Of a DNA stretch of 43,809 nucleotides, positions 32,811-41,088 are shown piece after piece; the stretch's first letter is position 1, and every line of letters starts with the position of its first letter. The notes under the pieces are model-generated. The model saw only the letters and a program-made list of their open reading frames with translations. It did no database searches and had not been told where the DNA came from. The DNA is taken from NCBI GenBank assembly GCA_021158055.1, contig JAGGVJ010000038.1:1-43809 (forward strand), read 5' to 3'. The translations under genes and the position numbers were made by a program. Origin of the DNA: Candidatus Iainarchaeum sp. GTDB lineage: Archaea > Iainarchaeota > Iainarchaeia > JAGGVJ01.

Positions 32811-33641
32811 ATGGTTTCTTTGAGTAATATTGTGGTTCCTTTGAAGGAGTCTTTTGAGTTCATGCGCAGTGAGCCGAAGGTTTTTTTGCCAAGGGTTTTT
32901 ACAACGGTTCTTTGGAGCTTTTTCATGCTTTATTATGTCAAGGTGCTGACAAGGTTTACTGTGGAGTTCATGGTTTCTCTTGACCCGCTGGCAATATTGA
33001 ATTACGCTCAGGATTTCCAGGTATTGCTTGTTTTGATTTTGCTTCTTGAATTGCTTGACGTGATTGTTTCGGGAATTTATCCTGCTTTGGTTGAACAGCT
33101 CAAGAGAAAAGAGCAGGTGAGTTTTTCAAGGGCTTTGAGTTCAATGAAAAACGCGATCCCGACGCTTTTGCTGGTCAGCGTGTTTATGATTGCCCTCTCG
33201 TTTTTGTTGATTTTTGCAGTGTTTGCATTGATTTTGTATTCGTTTTCATTTTCTGATCTTTTGTTTGGAATTTCACTGAGTTTTGCGGTGTTGCTGGCCG
33301 CAATGGTTTTGTTGGTTGTTCTTTACGTGATTTTTTATTTCAGTTTTCCGATAGCTGTTCTTGAAAGAAAAGGGTTTTTTTCAACTGTCGGGTCAAGCTG
33401 GTCTGTTGGAAAGCAAAATTTTGCACTGGTTCTTGCGATGTTTGCTGTTTCCATGGTTTCCGCGTCAATTGTTTCTTTTTCAGAGATTACTGTCCAGACA
33501 AACCCTGATGTCGCCGTGGCTGCGCAGGTAATTGGGGTAGTGGGGTTTTTGTTTTCAAGACTTGTAAATTTGCTTTCAGTCACTTACAATTCAGTGCTGA
33601 ATACAGACGTTTACCTGAATATTCCAGGTCCGTCAAGCTAA
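32811..33641 (+). CDS. Polytopic membrane protein, paralogue 1
   Basis: I choose ATG 32811 (MVSLSNIVVPLKESFEFMRSEPKVF). The protein of about 276 aa has roughly six membrane segments and a motif FPIAVLERKGFFSTVGSSWSVGKQNF before the fifth, which matches PVVVFEKKGVFESVKRSFSHGRKNYF in the gene at 34201. This motif is typical of archaeal and bacterial DUF4013/DUF7544-like and glycerophosphodiesterase membrane-domain proteins. Function unknown. The IS605-type element lies directly downstream. Confidence 0.7.
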   Translation: MVSLSNIVVPLKESFEFMRSEPKVFLPRVFTTVLWSFFMLYYVKVLTRFTVEFMVSLDPLAILNYAQDFQVLLVLILLLELLDVIVSGIYPALVEQLKRKEQVSFSRALSSMKNAIPTLLLVSVFMIALSFLLIFAVFALILYSFSFSDLLFGISLSFAVLLAAMVLLVVLYVIFYFSFPIAVLERKGFFSTVGSSWSVGKQNFALVLAMFAVSMVSASIVSFSEITVQTNPDVAVAAQVIGVVGFLFSRLVNLLSVTYNSVLNTDVYLNIPGPSS

Positions 33642-33743
33642 CTGTTTGTTGTTTGTGAAATATATTAAAAAGGCAGTGAATATGTATTAACCTTTCCGTA
33701 AGTCCCATTCCGGAAGGGAGGAGGTAAAGCAAAAGCATATAAG

Positions 33744-33762
33744 TTACTTTGCTTATAAGTAA
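33744..33762. promoter_or_regulatory. Dyad before the RHH gene
   Basis: TTACTT (33744-33749) and AAGTAA (33757-33762) form a perfect 6-bp inverted repeat with 7-nt spacer ending 3 bp before the RHH start codon. RHH proteins commonly bind such short dyads to control their own promoter. Confidence 0.45.
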
Positions 33763-33765
33763 TGT

Positions 33766-33897
33766 ATGGTTGATGTAAAGAATGTAAAAATTGACAAAGA
33801 GGTATGGAAAAAACTATACCTCCTGCGGATACAAAATAACAAGAAAAGCATAAGTGAAATGATAAAGGAAATTGTTGAAAAATATGAAAGCATATAA
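33766..33897 (+). CDS. Small ribbon-helix-helix (RHH) protein
   Basis: This 43-aa gene is too short for the track. It reads MVDVKNVKIDKEVWKKLYLLRIQNNKKSISEMIKEIVEKYESI: a short strand (NVKID), helix 1 (EVWKKLYLLRIQ) and helix 2 (SISEMIKEIVEKY), the RHH/CopG/Arc pattern. Its end overlaps the tnpB start (ATGAAAGCATATAAG). Archaeal IS605-type elements often carry such a gene ahead of tnpB. It probably regulates the element. Confidence 0.75.
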   Translation: MVDVKNVKIDKEVWKKLYLLRIQNNKKSISEMIKEIVEKYESI

Positions 33898-34099
33898 GTA
33901 TAGGGTTTATCCTTCAAAGGCACAAGCCATAGAAATTGACAATCAGATTGAGTTTTGCAGGAAAACTTTCAATGAATTGCTTTCGCTGAAAAAACTCGCC
34001 TACAATCAATATAGGGCAAGTCTTGGAAGAAAACACCTGTATTCAGAAGTAAAAGGCACTAAAGAAGTTGTACAAGCAAACAGCAAGCATTGTCAATGA
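33884..34099 (+). pseudogene. tnpB: tnpB remnant with internal deletion
   Basis: From ATG 33884: MKAYKYRVYPSKAQAIEIDNQIEFCRKTFNELLSLKKLAYNQYRA is the N-terminal helix-turn-helix part of TnpB/OrfB. After KHLYSEVKG the frame jumps into the gene's last nucleotides; in the original frame that end reads TSKQQALSMNQEAPPVRVE, but here it is out of frame (KEVVQANSKHCQ). About 300 residues with the nuclease core are missing. The track start (TTG 33872) is too early. Confidence 0.8.
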
Positions 34100-34200
34100 A
34101 TCAGGAAGCCCCACCCGTCAGGGTGGAGTAGTTCACATAAGAATTATGCATTATTATTATTATCCGGAGACAGTTGTTTGTTATTGCAAGGGGTGGGTTT

Positions 34201-35124
34201 TTGAAGTCGTTTGATTCAGCAGTAAGGTTGTTTAAGATCCCGACAAGGTTTGCGGATGCTTATTACCCGTACATTGTTCATGTTGCGGTGTCGTCAATAC
34301 TGTTTATGTTTTTGGTGAATGTTTTTTTTCTGTCTTTTAGCAGTTTAATGACCGGCTTGTTCGCAAACCCGGCGTTGATTTCAGCACTGGAAGAAAGTTC
34401 TTCGCCGGAACAAGTGTTTGAATCAATGCTGTTTTTTCTTTCAACAATAATCCCAAACCTGATAACTGTTTTCATTTTGTTTGTTGTTGCGGTGTTTGTG
34501 GCTTATTCCTGGATTGATGCCATGTATGTGTATTTTGTCAGCGGTGTTTATTCAAAGAAAAAAAGTTTAATAGAAGATTCGGCAAGAAAAGCGGCTTCAG
34601 CGGCGCCCACGGTGTTTTTTGCAAATATGGTTGTTACCGGGTTGGTTTTTTTGATTACTTTGTTTTTGACGCTTTTGTTTTTCTTCCATCTTTTTTTGAA
34701 TCCGATCGGTTTTGCGGGCTATCTTTCAACTGCCCCGGGAGTTGTTTCTATGGCGGTTAGTCTGCTGGCGTGGATATTCACCCTGGCAGTTGTCTTGTTT
34801 TTGATGTCGCCGTTTTTTATGCTTGTTGTGCCGGTGGTTGTTTTTGAGAAAAAAGGTGTTTTTGAATCCGTTAAAAGGTCGTTTTCTCACGGCCGCAAAA
34901 ACTATTTTTCTTTTCTTGCATTCAATGTGATTTACATGCTGGCAGTGATGCTTGTCGGGATAGCGATGTCTGTTTTGTATTATATTATCCTTATTCCCTT
35001 GGTTGGCCCTATTTTGTTTGCTGTTTTCACGATAGTTTTTGAAGCGTATTTGTTTGCAGTTGCAGGCTCAATGCCAACAGTGCTATACCTGGATTACGTT
35101 AAAAGATCAAAGCCTCCGCTTTGA
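34201..35124 (+). CDS. Polytopic membrane protein, paralogue 2
   Basis: TTG 34201 (MKSFDSAVRLFKIPTRFADAYYPYIVHVAVSS) follows a strong AAGGGGTGGG, so it is preferred over the tracked start at 34174. The product of about 307 aa has six or seven membrane segments and shares the VPVVVFEKKGVFESVKRSFSHGRKNYF motif with the gene at 32811. The two paralogues were probably adjacent before the IS605-type element landed between them. Function unknown. Confidence 0.7.
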   Translation: MKSFDSAVRLFKIPTRFADAYYPYIVHVAVSSILFMFLVNVFFLSFSSLMTGLFANPALISALEESSSPEQVFESMLFFLSTIIPNLITVFILFVVAVFVAYSWIDAMYVYFVSGVYSKKKSLIEDSARKAASAAPTVFFANMVVTGLVFLITLFLTLLFFFHLFLNPIGFAGYLSTAPGVVSMAVSLLAWIFTLAVVLFLMSPFFMLVVPVVVFEKKGVFESVKRSFSHGRKNYFSFLAFNVIYMLAVMLVGIAMSVLYYIILIPLVGPILFAVFTIVFEAYLFAVAGSMPTVLYLDYVKRSKPPL

Positions 35125-35361
35125 TTTTGGTAGCCACTGCGTTTATTTCAGCAGTGGTTTGCAGACGGATGAAGCGGGGTTTTAAAGTAAAAAAGGATTG
35201 CATGCAAACAAAAACTTATGCACGCATAGAATAGTTTATATAATCAGAAAAAGATATATTGAAATATGTATTTTAAATGATATATTTTTAAGAATATGCT
35301 ATCTATTTTATATTATTTTTTAGGTGTTTAGTTTATATCTGACAATTCACTTAAATCTATT

Positions 35362-36303
35362 ATGGAATCCGAAGTTGGATTTGACCCTAAATTGCTTGTG
35401 TTTGGAAGCACTTCTTTTGACAATCTCACCACTCCGATGGACAGGCAGCAGGTGGCTGGAGGGGCGGGGTATTATTCGGCTTGCGCGGCATCTTTTTTTA
35501 CTAAAGTGAAATTTCTTTCAAATATCGGACTTGATTTTCCTTCGCAGTATGTCGGTCTGATTGAGCGCCTGGGTGTTGATGTCAGCGATGTTTCGTTTGG
35601 AGGCAATTGCGCGCGTTTTCACATAACTTATGAGGATTTTCAGGATGCTAATTATGACTTTATAGATTTTGGGGTGTGCAAGGAACCGGTTGTTATCCCG
35701 GAGTCTGCAAAACAGATAAAAAATGTTCATTTTGCAACTTTGAACAGTGACATTTTGCTTGATTCGATTGATGTTCTCGGAAAAAGAAAGATTTATTCAA
35801 TGGATTCTCATTCAAGTGTTTTTAAACTGTTTCCTGACCAGTTTGTAGAAAGTATTTCCCGCGTTAAGGTCTTGTTTCTGAATCACGAGGAGGCAAGGAT
35901 GATTTCCTGCAGGAACAATGTGTCGGACACGATTGATGAGCTCCTTTCAGTCGGTCCGGAAATTGTTGTAATAAAGCAGGGAAAACACGGGGCTGTTGTC
36001 GGTTCAAAGAAGTTCAGCTTCAAGGTGCCGACTCTAAACGCATTGCAGGTTGTTGATCCGACGGGTGCGGGGGACTGTTTCAGTGCTTCTTTTGCAGGTT
36101 ATCTTGCGCAGTCAAAAAAGCGCATGACTTTGAATTCTGTGTTTGAGGGATTAATGCATGCAAGCGCGGTTTCTGCATTGGTTATTCAGGATTTCGGCCC
36201 GAATAAGTTGTTTTCGGTAAGCCGCAAGGACATATCCAATGTCATGGATACTGCAAGCTGCGGCGTGGACCTGGATCTGGAAAAGGCGGTTGCAAATTAT
36301 TGA
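35362..36303 (+). CDS. PfkB/ribokinase-family carbohydrate kinase
   Basis: The 313-aa protein has the PfkB N-terminal Gly pattern VAGGAGYYSACAASFF and the C-terminal signature VVDPTGAGDCFSASFAGYL with the anion hole and catalytic Asp. Between them are NHEEARMIS and VVIKQGKHGAVVG as in ribokinase-type enzymes. Candidate substrates are a sugar, nucleoside or sugar phosphate; Cys-rich spots (CGVDLDLEKA at the end) are unremarkable. It is followed by tRNA-Lys(TTT). Confidence 0.88.
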   Translation: MESEVGFDPKLLVFGSTSFDNLTTPMDRQQVAGGAGYYSACAASFFTKVKFLSNIGLDFPSQYVGLIERLGVDVSDVSFGGNCARFHITYEDFQDANYDFIDFGVCKEPVVIPESAKQIKNVHFATLNSDILLDSIDVLGKRKIYSMDSHSSVFKLFPDQFVESISRVKVLFLNHEEARMISCRNNVSDTIDELLSVGPEIVVIKQGKHGAVVGSKKFSFKVPTLNALQVVDPTGAGDCFSASFAGYLAQSKKRMTLNSVFEGLMHASAVSALVIQDFGPNKLFSVSRKDISNVMDTASCGVDLDLEKAVANY

Positions 36304-36450
36304 ATTTAATCAATTGCAGGTATTTTTCCAAAGGCCAATAAAAAGATAATCAAATACTAATAAAAACAGTTTCATACATAATATATTATACTTTTTTGCC
36401 AAAAAACATATTTTTAGTAAATTTAACTCATGCAGCTGATTTTTATTTGC

Positions 36451-36548
36451 GGGCCCGTAGCTCAGTCTGGCTAGAGGAATTTTTTTCCGGCTAAAGCACC
36501 TGGCTTTTAACCAGGGAGTCGCGGGTTCAAATCCCGTCGGGCCCGCCA
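36451..36548 (+). tRNA. tRNA-Lys(TTT) with 20-nt insertion in the D arm
   Basis: Acceptor, D, T and variable arms equal those of the tRNA-Lys(CTT) gene. The anticodon stem is CCTGG/CCAGG around CTTTTAA, giving anticodon TTT (36506-36508). CCA is encoded. The D arm carries the insertion GAATTTTTTTCCGGCTAAAG (36477-36496), one T shorter than in the other copy. Removal restores GCTC-AGTCTGGCTA-GAGC. The tracked minus ORF 36310-36588 is only antisense translation of this tRNA. Confidence 0.9.
36477..36496 (+). other. Candidate D-arm intron in tRNA-Lys(TTT)
   Basis: Twenty nucleotides at the same place as in the CTT isoacceptor. The only difference is T7 instead of T8 in the loop of the GGAA/TTCC mini-hairpin, as expected if the loop is under little constraint. 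Confidence 0.6.
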
Positions 36549-36652
36549 TAACTGGTTTTTTGTTTGTTAAACACTGATTGTTCGTCAATTATCGAAGTGA
36601 ACATATTTATTTGTGGAAAGTCTTAATTTTGTTGAGTTTTATGGGTGAAAAT

Positions 36653-37651
36653 ATGTATGATGACCTTTTTTCGATTTTAAAACAAAACTCTTCCTTGATA
36701 GAAGAAGAGTTTTTGAAGTTTTTTAGTGCGGGTTTTAAACCAAAGCTTTTGTACAAGCCAATCAGGGAGTTTCTGGTTGACGGCGGCAAGAAAGCAAGGC
36801 CAACAATGTGTATGCTTGCCTGTGAGGGATTCTGCAGTCCGCCGAAGGATCTGGTTAAGATTGCATCGGCAGTTGAATTGTTGCATAATTTTACCCTTGT
36901 TCACGATGACATCATTGATAATTCTGATGTGAGGCGAACCAACCCGACCATGCACAAGAAGTATGGTGTTCCGATTGCGATTCTTTCAGGGGACGTGATG
37001 TTTGCCTATGTTTTCAAGATAATTTCAGGCACAAGCTTTTCAGATGGGATTAAAGTTCGTCTTGTGAAGCTTTTTTCCGAAAAAAGTATTGAGCTTGGCC
37101 AGGGGGAAGTGCATCAGATTGAAGCAGTTCATTCAAACACTCTTGACGAGAATGTTTATGCAAGGGTCGCTCAAAAAAAGACTTCCGCTCTTTTTGATGT
37201 CGCCATGCTCAGCGGGGCAATAGTCGGCGGGGCAACAGATGATGCTCTTGAAAAACTTCTTATTTATTCAAACAAGCTTGGGTTGGCTTTTCAGGTCCGC
37301 GATGACATCCTTGACCTGACCGGAGAAGAAAATATCATCGGAAAGAAAAGCGGGAACGACATAAAGGAAGGCAAAAGAACCCTTATTACAATTCACGCGC
37401 TGAATCATCTGCCAAGAGACAAAAGCAGGGTGCTTAGTGGCATTTTAAACATTCCGGCCAGGCGCACGACAGACAATGACGTGCGGGATGCAATGGCGTT
37501 GATTCACGAGGCTGATTCCATTAAGTTTGCACAGGAGTTTGCCGAGAACCTTGGAAAGGAAGGTATTGGGGCGTTGGGTGTTATTCCAAACGAGCGGGTC
37601 AGGACCGTGTTTGTGGATTTGATGAATTTTGCAATTCAAAGGGATAATTGA
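36653..37651 (+). CDS. Short-chain polyprenyl diphosphate synthase (GGPP-type)
   Basis: ATG 36653 (MYDDLFSILKQ) has GGTGA five bases upstream. The protein of about 332 aa has both aspartate-rich motifs: LVHDDIIDNSDVRR and FQVRDDILDLTG, plus GGKKARP near the N-terminus and GNDIKEGKRTL. The residue five before the first motif is Phe, which in archaeal type I enzymes limits product length to C15-C20. It should make geranylgeranyl diphosphate for membrane lipids. It is followed closely by a second synthase. Confidence 0.9.
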   Translation: MYDDLFSILKQNSSLIEEEFLKFFSAGFKPKLLYKPIREFLVDGGKKARPTMCMLACEGFCSPPKDLVKIASAVELLHNFTLVHDDIIDNSDVRRTNPTMHKKYGVPIAILSGDVMFAYVFKIISGTSFSDGIKVRLVKLFSEKSIELGQGEVHQIEAVHSNTLDENVYARVAQKKTSALFDVAMLSGAIVGGATDDALEKLLIYSNKLGLAFQVRDDILDLTGEENIIGKKSGNDIKEGKRTLITIHALNHLPRDKSRVLSGILNIPARRTTDNDVRDAMALIHEADSIKFAQEFAENLGKEGIGALGVIPNERVRTVFVDLMNFAIQRDN

Positions 37652-37719
37652 TTGTTGGTTGTTTTGAGTTGGTAAGTAATTTCAGAGGTCTTTTACTGGA
37701 TTTATTGGGGGTTGGTAGT

Positions 37720-38799
37720 GTGGAGGAAATAAAAGCGTATCTGAAGGAAAAAAAGCCGTTTATTGATTCAAAGATAGAAAAGTATATTCCAAGGGAATAT
37801 ACTCAGGAGAGCCTTGATTTTTCACTTGGTCCTGCCCGTTACAGTTATGATCTTGAGGCTCCGAACGAAGCGCTCGCAAAAGTCATCTGGGAGTTTTTGG
37901 ACAGGGGCGGGAAGCGCTGGAGGCCGGCTATGTTTTTGCTTTTGGCAGATGCCTTGGGCGGAGATGTTGATGAGTTGGGTGATTTTGTACTGGTACCTGA
38001 AGTTGTTCACAATGGTACTCTTTTGGTGGATGATATTGAAGACAGGGGTGAGTTGAGAAGAGGCAAACCTTGCAGTCACTTGGTTTTTGGGGTGGATGTT
38101 GCGGTGAATGCGGGAAACGCGATGTATTTCCTGCCTATTTTGGCGTTTATGAAAAACCGCGGCAGGTTTCCTGCTGAAACAATGCTTGATGCGTATGAGA
38201 TTTATTCGCAGGAAATGGTCAATCTTCACTTTGGCCAGGCAATGGATATCTGGTGGCACGGTGGCAAGGGTTCTTCTGATTTGATAGCTGAAAATGAATA
38301 CCTTCAGATGTGCGCTTACAAGACCGGGACTTTGGCGAGGATGAGTGCCAAGCTTGCGGGTGTTTTTGCCGGCGCTTCAAAGGAAGTGATTGAGTCTCTC
38401 GGAAAGTTCGCTGAGTCAGTTGGCGTGGCTTTTCAGATACAGGATGACCTGCTGGACATTTCCCTTAAGGAAAGCGAACGCGGTGAGTTTGGAAAAACTT
38501 TCGGAAATGACATAAAGGAAGGCAAACGCACTTTGATGATCATTCACACCCTGAAAAACGCGTCGCAGGAAGACAGGAAAAGGCTTATTGAAATACTGCG
38601 CGCCCATACAAGTGATAAAGACCTTTTCTGTGAGGCTTTGGCATTGCTTGAAAAGTATGGCTCTGCAGGGTATGCAAGGGAAAAGGCAAAAAGCCTTGTG
38701 AAGGAATCCTGGGCAGAAGTGGAAAAAGTGCTTGAGCCGGGCGAAGCAAAAGAAAAACTGCAGAGTTTTGTTGAATTTTTGATAAACAGGAAAATTTAG
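37720..38799 (+). CDS. Second polyprenyl diphosphate synthase
   Basis: GTG 37720 (MEEIKAYLKEKKPFIDSKIEKYIPR) follows GGGGGTTGG; the tracked TTG 37648 gives an odd hydrophobic extension. The protein of about 359 aa has GGKRWRPAM, LLVDDIEDRGELRRGKP and FQIQDDLLDI. The first motif with Val before DD and the Leu-Arg-Arg-Gly ending resembles eukaryotic GGPS1. The residue five before it is Gly, so a longer product than that of its neighbour is possible. Identity between the two synthases is low, so this is no recent duplication. Confidence 0.85.
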   Translation: MEEIKAYLKEKKPFIDSKIEKYIPREYTQESLDFSLGPARYSYDLEAPNEALAKVIWEFLDRGGKRWRPAMFLLLADALGGDVDELGDFVLVPEVVHNGTLLVDDIEDRGELRRGKPCSHLVFGVDVAVNAGNAMYFLPILAFMKNRGRFPAETMLDAYEIYSQEMVNLHFGQAMDIWWHGGKGSSDLIAENEYLQMCAYKTGTLARMSAKLAGVFAGASKEVIESLGKFAESVGVAFQIQDDLLDISLKESERGEFGKTFGNDIKEGKRTLMIIHTLKNASQEDRKRLIEILRAHTSDKDLFCEALALLEKYGSAGYAREKAKSLVKESWAEVEKVLEPGEAKEKLQSFVEFLINRKI

Positions 38800-38826
38800 G
38801 CTGGTTCGGCAAGCCACCTGCAAAAA

Positions 38827-38836
38827 CTTTTTATCT
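38827..38836 (+). promoter_or_regulatory. TATA box of the GGR-like gene
   Basis: CTTTTTATCT lies about 30 bp before ATG 38858 with no ribosome-binding site, so the gene appears leaderless and transcribed separately from the synthases. Confidence 0.45.
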
Positions 38837-38857
38837 TACCGGGCGCTTTTTCTCTTC

Positions 38858-40036
38858 ATGGAAAAATACGATGTTATTGTAGTGGGTGCGGGTCCGGCCG
38901 GTTCTACTTGTGCTTCAGTCACTGCGATTGGTGGTTTAAGTACTCTGGTGCTTGAAAGAGACAGTTATCCTGGGGAAAACAAAGTGTGCGGGGGTGGTCT
39001 TCGCGCAGGCCTTTTGGATGCTTTTTTTGTGGATAAGTGTGTCATTGAACATGAAGTAAGACACATTACTTTTTTTGGCTCTGACGGGGATTATGCAAAA
39101 ATTGATTTGCTTACTTCTCTTGGAGCAACTGTTGACAGGAAAAAGTTTGATAACTGGCTTGCCGAACGCGCTGTCAAGGAAGGGGCAGAGCTTCGCACAA
39201 AAACTCAGGTTGAATCCATTATAATGGAGGGTGGTAAAGCCAGAGGTGTTGTTGCAAAAGACCTTTCAACCGGAAAGGTTTACAAGGCTTTTGGGGATGT
39301 TATTGTCGGTGCAGATGGCATTGGTTCTTTGGTTTCCGGTCAGGCAGGGTTTAACCACACGTTAAATGAAAAAAATACTGCTCTTTGTTTTGAACGCGAT
39401 TTTGTTCTGCCTTCTTCTGATATAAATTTGCTTGTCGGGGATTCTTTTGAAATGTATTTTGACGCATCGCGCGTTCCTGAAGGCTTTGGCTGGGTTTTCC
39501 CTAAAAAGAACGTGCTTACTGTTGGAGTGGGCTCTTTGATGTCAAAAATGAACCTGAACATCAAAGATCATTTTAATCTTTTTTTGCAGGATGAAAGGGT
39601 AAAGAAAAAAATTGCGGGAGCCAAACCTCTTGAGCCAAAGTCTCACACCATTTATTTTGGAAAGCCTTTTGACAGGATTGTAAAAAATAACATTATTTTA
39701 ACCGGTTCTGCGGCAGGTCTGGTCGGGCCGTTTTTAGGGGAAGGGATTTATTATGCAATGAGGTCCGGCGAGCTTGCCGGAAAACAGATAGTTGAAGCAA
39801 ATTTTTCCGATACGACTTTAAGGCCGTATGAGGAAAAAATAAAAAATGAATTTTACCCTTTTTTGAACTATGCTTTGACTTTGAGAAAACTTCTTTTCAA
39901 AAACGAGAATTACAACAAATTTATCAAGGTTTTGAACATGTCTGGCACAGTCAGAAAAAGTTTCATATCACACATATTAAAAACATCCACTCCGAATCTT
40001 TTTGAGAGGCTGATTTTGAGAATTTGGCTTATTTGA
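38858..40036 (+). CDS. Geranylgeranyl reductase family flavoprotein
   Basis: The 392-aa protein has an FAD-binding start VIVVGAGPAGSTCA, the substrate-loop region KVCGGGLRAGLLDAF, GDVIVGADGIGSLV and ILTGSAAGLVGPFLGEGIYYAMRSGELAGKQI. These match the GGR family, which saturates geranylgeranyl chains of archaeal lipids. The PGENKVCGGG segment carries the active-site Cys pattern. Its place right after two prenyl synthases fits digeranylgeranylglycerophospholipid reductase. Confidence 0.9.
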   Translation: MEKYDVIVVGAGPAGSTCASVTAIGGLSTLVLERDSYPGENKVCGGGLRAGLLDAFFVDKCVIEHEVRHITFFGSDGDYAKIDLLTSLGATVDRKKFDNWLAERAVKEGAELRTKTQVESIIMEGGKARGVVAKDLSTGKVYKAFGDVIVGADGIGSLVSGQAGFNHTLNEKNTALCFERDFVLPSSDINLLVGDSFEMYFDASRVPEGFGWVFPKKNVLTVGVGSLMSKMNLNIKDHFNLFLQDERVKKKIAGAKPLEPKSHTIYFGKPFDRIVKNNIILTGSAAGLVGPFLGEGIYYAMRSGELAGKQIVEANFSDTTLRPYEEKIKNEFYPFLNYALTLRKLLFKNENYNKFIKVLNMSGTVRKSFISHILKTSTPNLFERLILRIWLI

Positions 40037-40125
40037 CTTGTTGATATGTTGATAATTACTTGATTTTTTTGAAGTTTCCAAAAAATAAATTAGTTTACAA
40101 ATAGTTTTAAAAAAGAGCTTTCACT

Positions 40126-40503
40126 ATGGTTTTTAAAAGCCCTGTATCTTATATTTGGTTGTTAGTTATTGTAAAATTTACTGGATTAAAACAAGGTATC
40201 GGTGATTCTTTTTTGGAAATGTCCAAAATGTTTAATACTGGTGACAAAAAGTTGTCGAAAAAAACTTCGGAAGTTTATTCAATAATTGCTTCCGAGTGGC
40301 CTGTTAATCCGTGTTTTGTAGCTAAAAAACTGGGGGAACACGTTTCCGAAAAAACACGAAAAAGAATATCTTCAAAGTACCTTTATCACTTTAAAAAACT
40401 TTACGATCAAGGACACATAATGATGAAAACAGTAGGAAATACAAAAATAGCCTGGGCAATGCAAGTTGAAAAATACAGGGTTATTGATGAGTTATTAGGG
40501 TGA
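40126..40503 (+). CDS. Winged-helix-like DNA-binding protein
   Basis: The 125-aa protein has a hydrophobic N-terminal part (SPVSYIWLLVIVKFTGL) then a winged-helix-like domain (TSEVYSIIASEWPVNPCFVAKKLGEHVSEKTRKRISSKYLYHFKKLYDQGHIMMKTVGNTKIAWAM). A TATA-like AGTTTTAAAA precedes ATG 40126; an internal start at 40219 would remove the hydrophobic part. It directly precedes the V4R gene with its stop overlapping the latter's ribosome-binding site, so the two are likely one operon. Confidence 0.6.
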   Translation: MVFKSPVSYIWLLVIVKFTGLKQGIGDSFLEMSKMFNTGDKKLSKKTSEVYSIIASEWPVNPCFVAKKLGEHVSEKTRKRISSKYLYHFKKLYDQGHIMMKTVGNTKIAWAMQVEKYRVIDELLG

Positions 40504-40509
40504 TTGCGG

Positions 40510-41088
40510 TTGTTTGACCTATTTAAGAAATTGATGGTTGCCAGACAGATTCGTTTTGATGAGGGGTGTTTAGTTTTGCTGGGTCAAGCAGTAGTGATGA
40601 CTCCAAATTCTACTCTTGTTAAAATACAAGAATCTCTTTCAAAATATGGTTTAGAAAATATTATTTATTATTCTGCTAAAGAAACTGGTTTAGACTGGTT
40701 TATAAAAATGAATCAGTCATATGGAATTAGTATTAAAAATATGCCTAAGTGGGGTATTGATACTGTTTCTTTGGCGGGGTTTGGTAGACCAAAGGTTTTA
40801 AAATTAGATATTAAAAATAAACAGTCAATTATTAATTTAGAAAATTCTATAATGAGTGAGTATATTGGCAGGAATGATAAATATGTTGATCATCTTTTTA
40901 GGGGTTTTATTGCTGGTACAGCAACAATGATATTTGGTGAACCATCTGATGCAATAGAAGTGAAGTGTAAATCTAAAGGTGATGCTTATTGTCAATTTGT
41001 TCTTAAACCAACTAATCAATTTGACTTAAGAAATAAAGAAGTTAAAGAACAATTATCTTTGCCGCAAGGTAATAAAAAAGGTGTTTGA
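40510..41088 (+). CDS. V4R-domain protein
   Basis: TTG 40510 (MFDLFKKLMVARQIRFDEGC) has GGTGA upstream; the track starts two codons earlier. In the 192-aa protein, residues about 125-165 (DHLFRGFIAGTATMIFGEPSDAIEVKCKSKGDAYCQFVLKP) match the V4R (4-vinyl reductase) domain, whose conserved GDxxCxF ending is clear. V4R domains bind small hydrophobic ligands in BchJ and in aromatic sensors. Here the neighbours are a GGR-like flavoprotein and a prenyltransferase, so an isoprenoid-linked ligand is plausible. The stop overlaps the next gene. Confidence 0.78.
   Translation: MFDLFKKLMVARQIRFDEGCLVLLGQAVVMTPNSTLVKIQESLSKYGLENIIYYSAKETGLDWFIKMNQSYGISIKNMPKWGIDTVSLAGFGRPKVLKLDIKNKQSIINLENSIMSEYIGRNDKYVDHLFRGFIAGTATMIFGEPSDAIEVKCKSKGDAYCQFVLKPTNQFDLRNKEVKEQLSLPQGNKKGV

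Larger units (their letters stand above)
33690..34136 (+). mobile_element. Internally deleted IS605/IS1341-type element
   Basis: The element contains a hairpin near its left end (CCTTTCCG...CGGAAGGG, 33691-33718), an RHH gene, the first about 65 codons of tnpB fused to its last codons, and the right-end hairpin CCCCACCC-GTCA-GGGTGGAG followed by AGTTCAC at 34136. No tnpA is present. The central nuclease part of tnpB, including the RuvC-type residues, is gone, so it can move only in trans if at all. It sits between two paralogous membrane-protein genes. Confidence 0.75.

Noticed and set aside
36310-36588. 92-aa minus-strand ORF containing AGPTGFEPATPWLKARCFSRKK
   Set aside because: It is antisense translation of the tRNA-Lys(TTT) gene; GPTGFEPATP is a known signature of translated tRNA.
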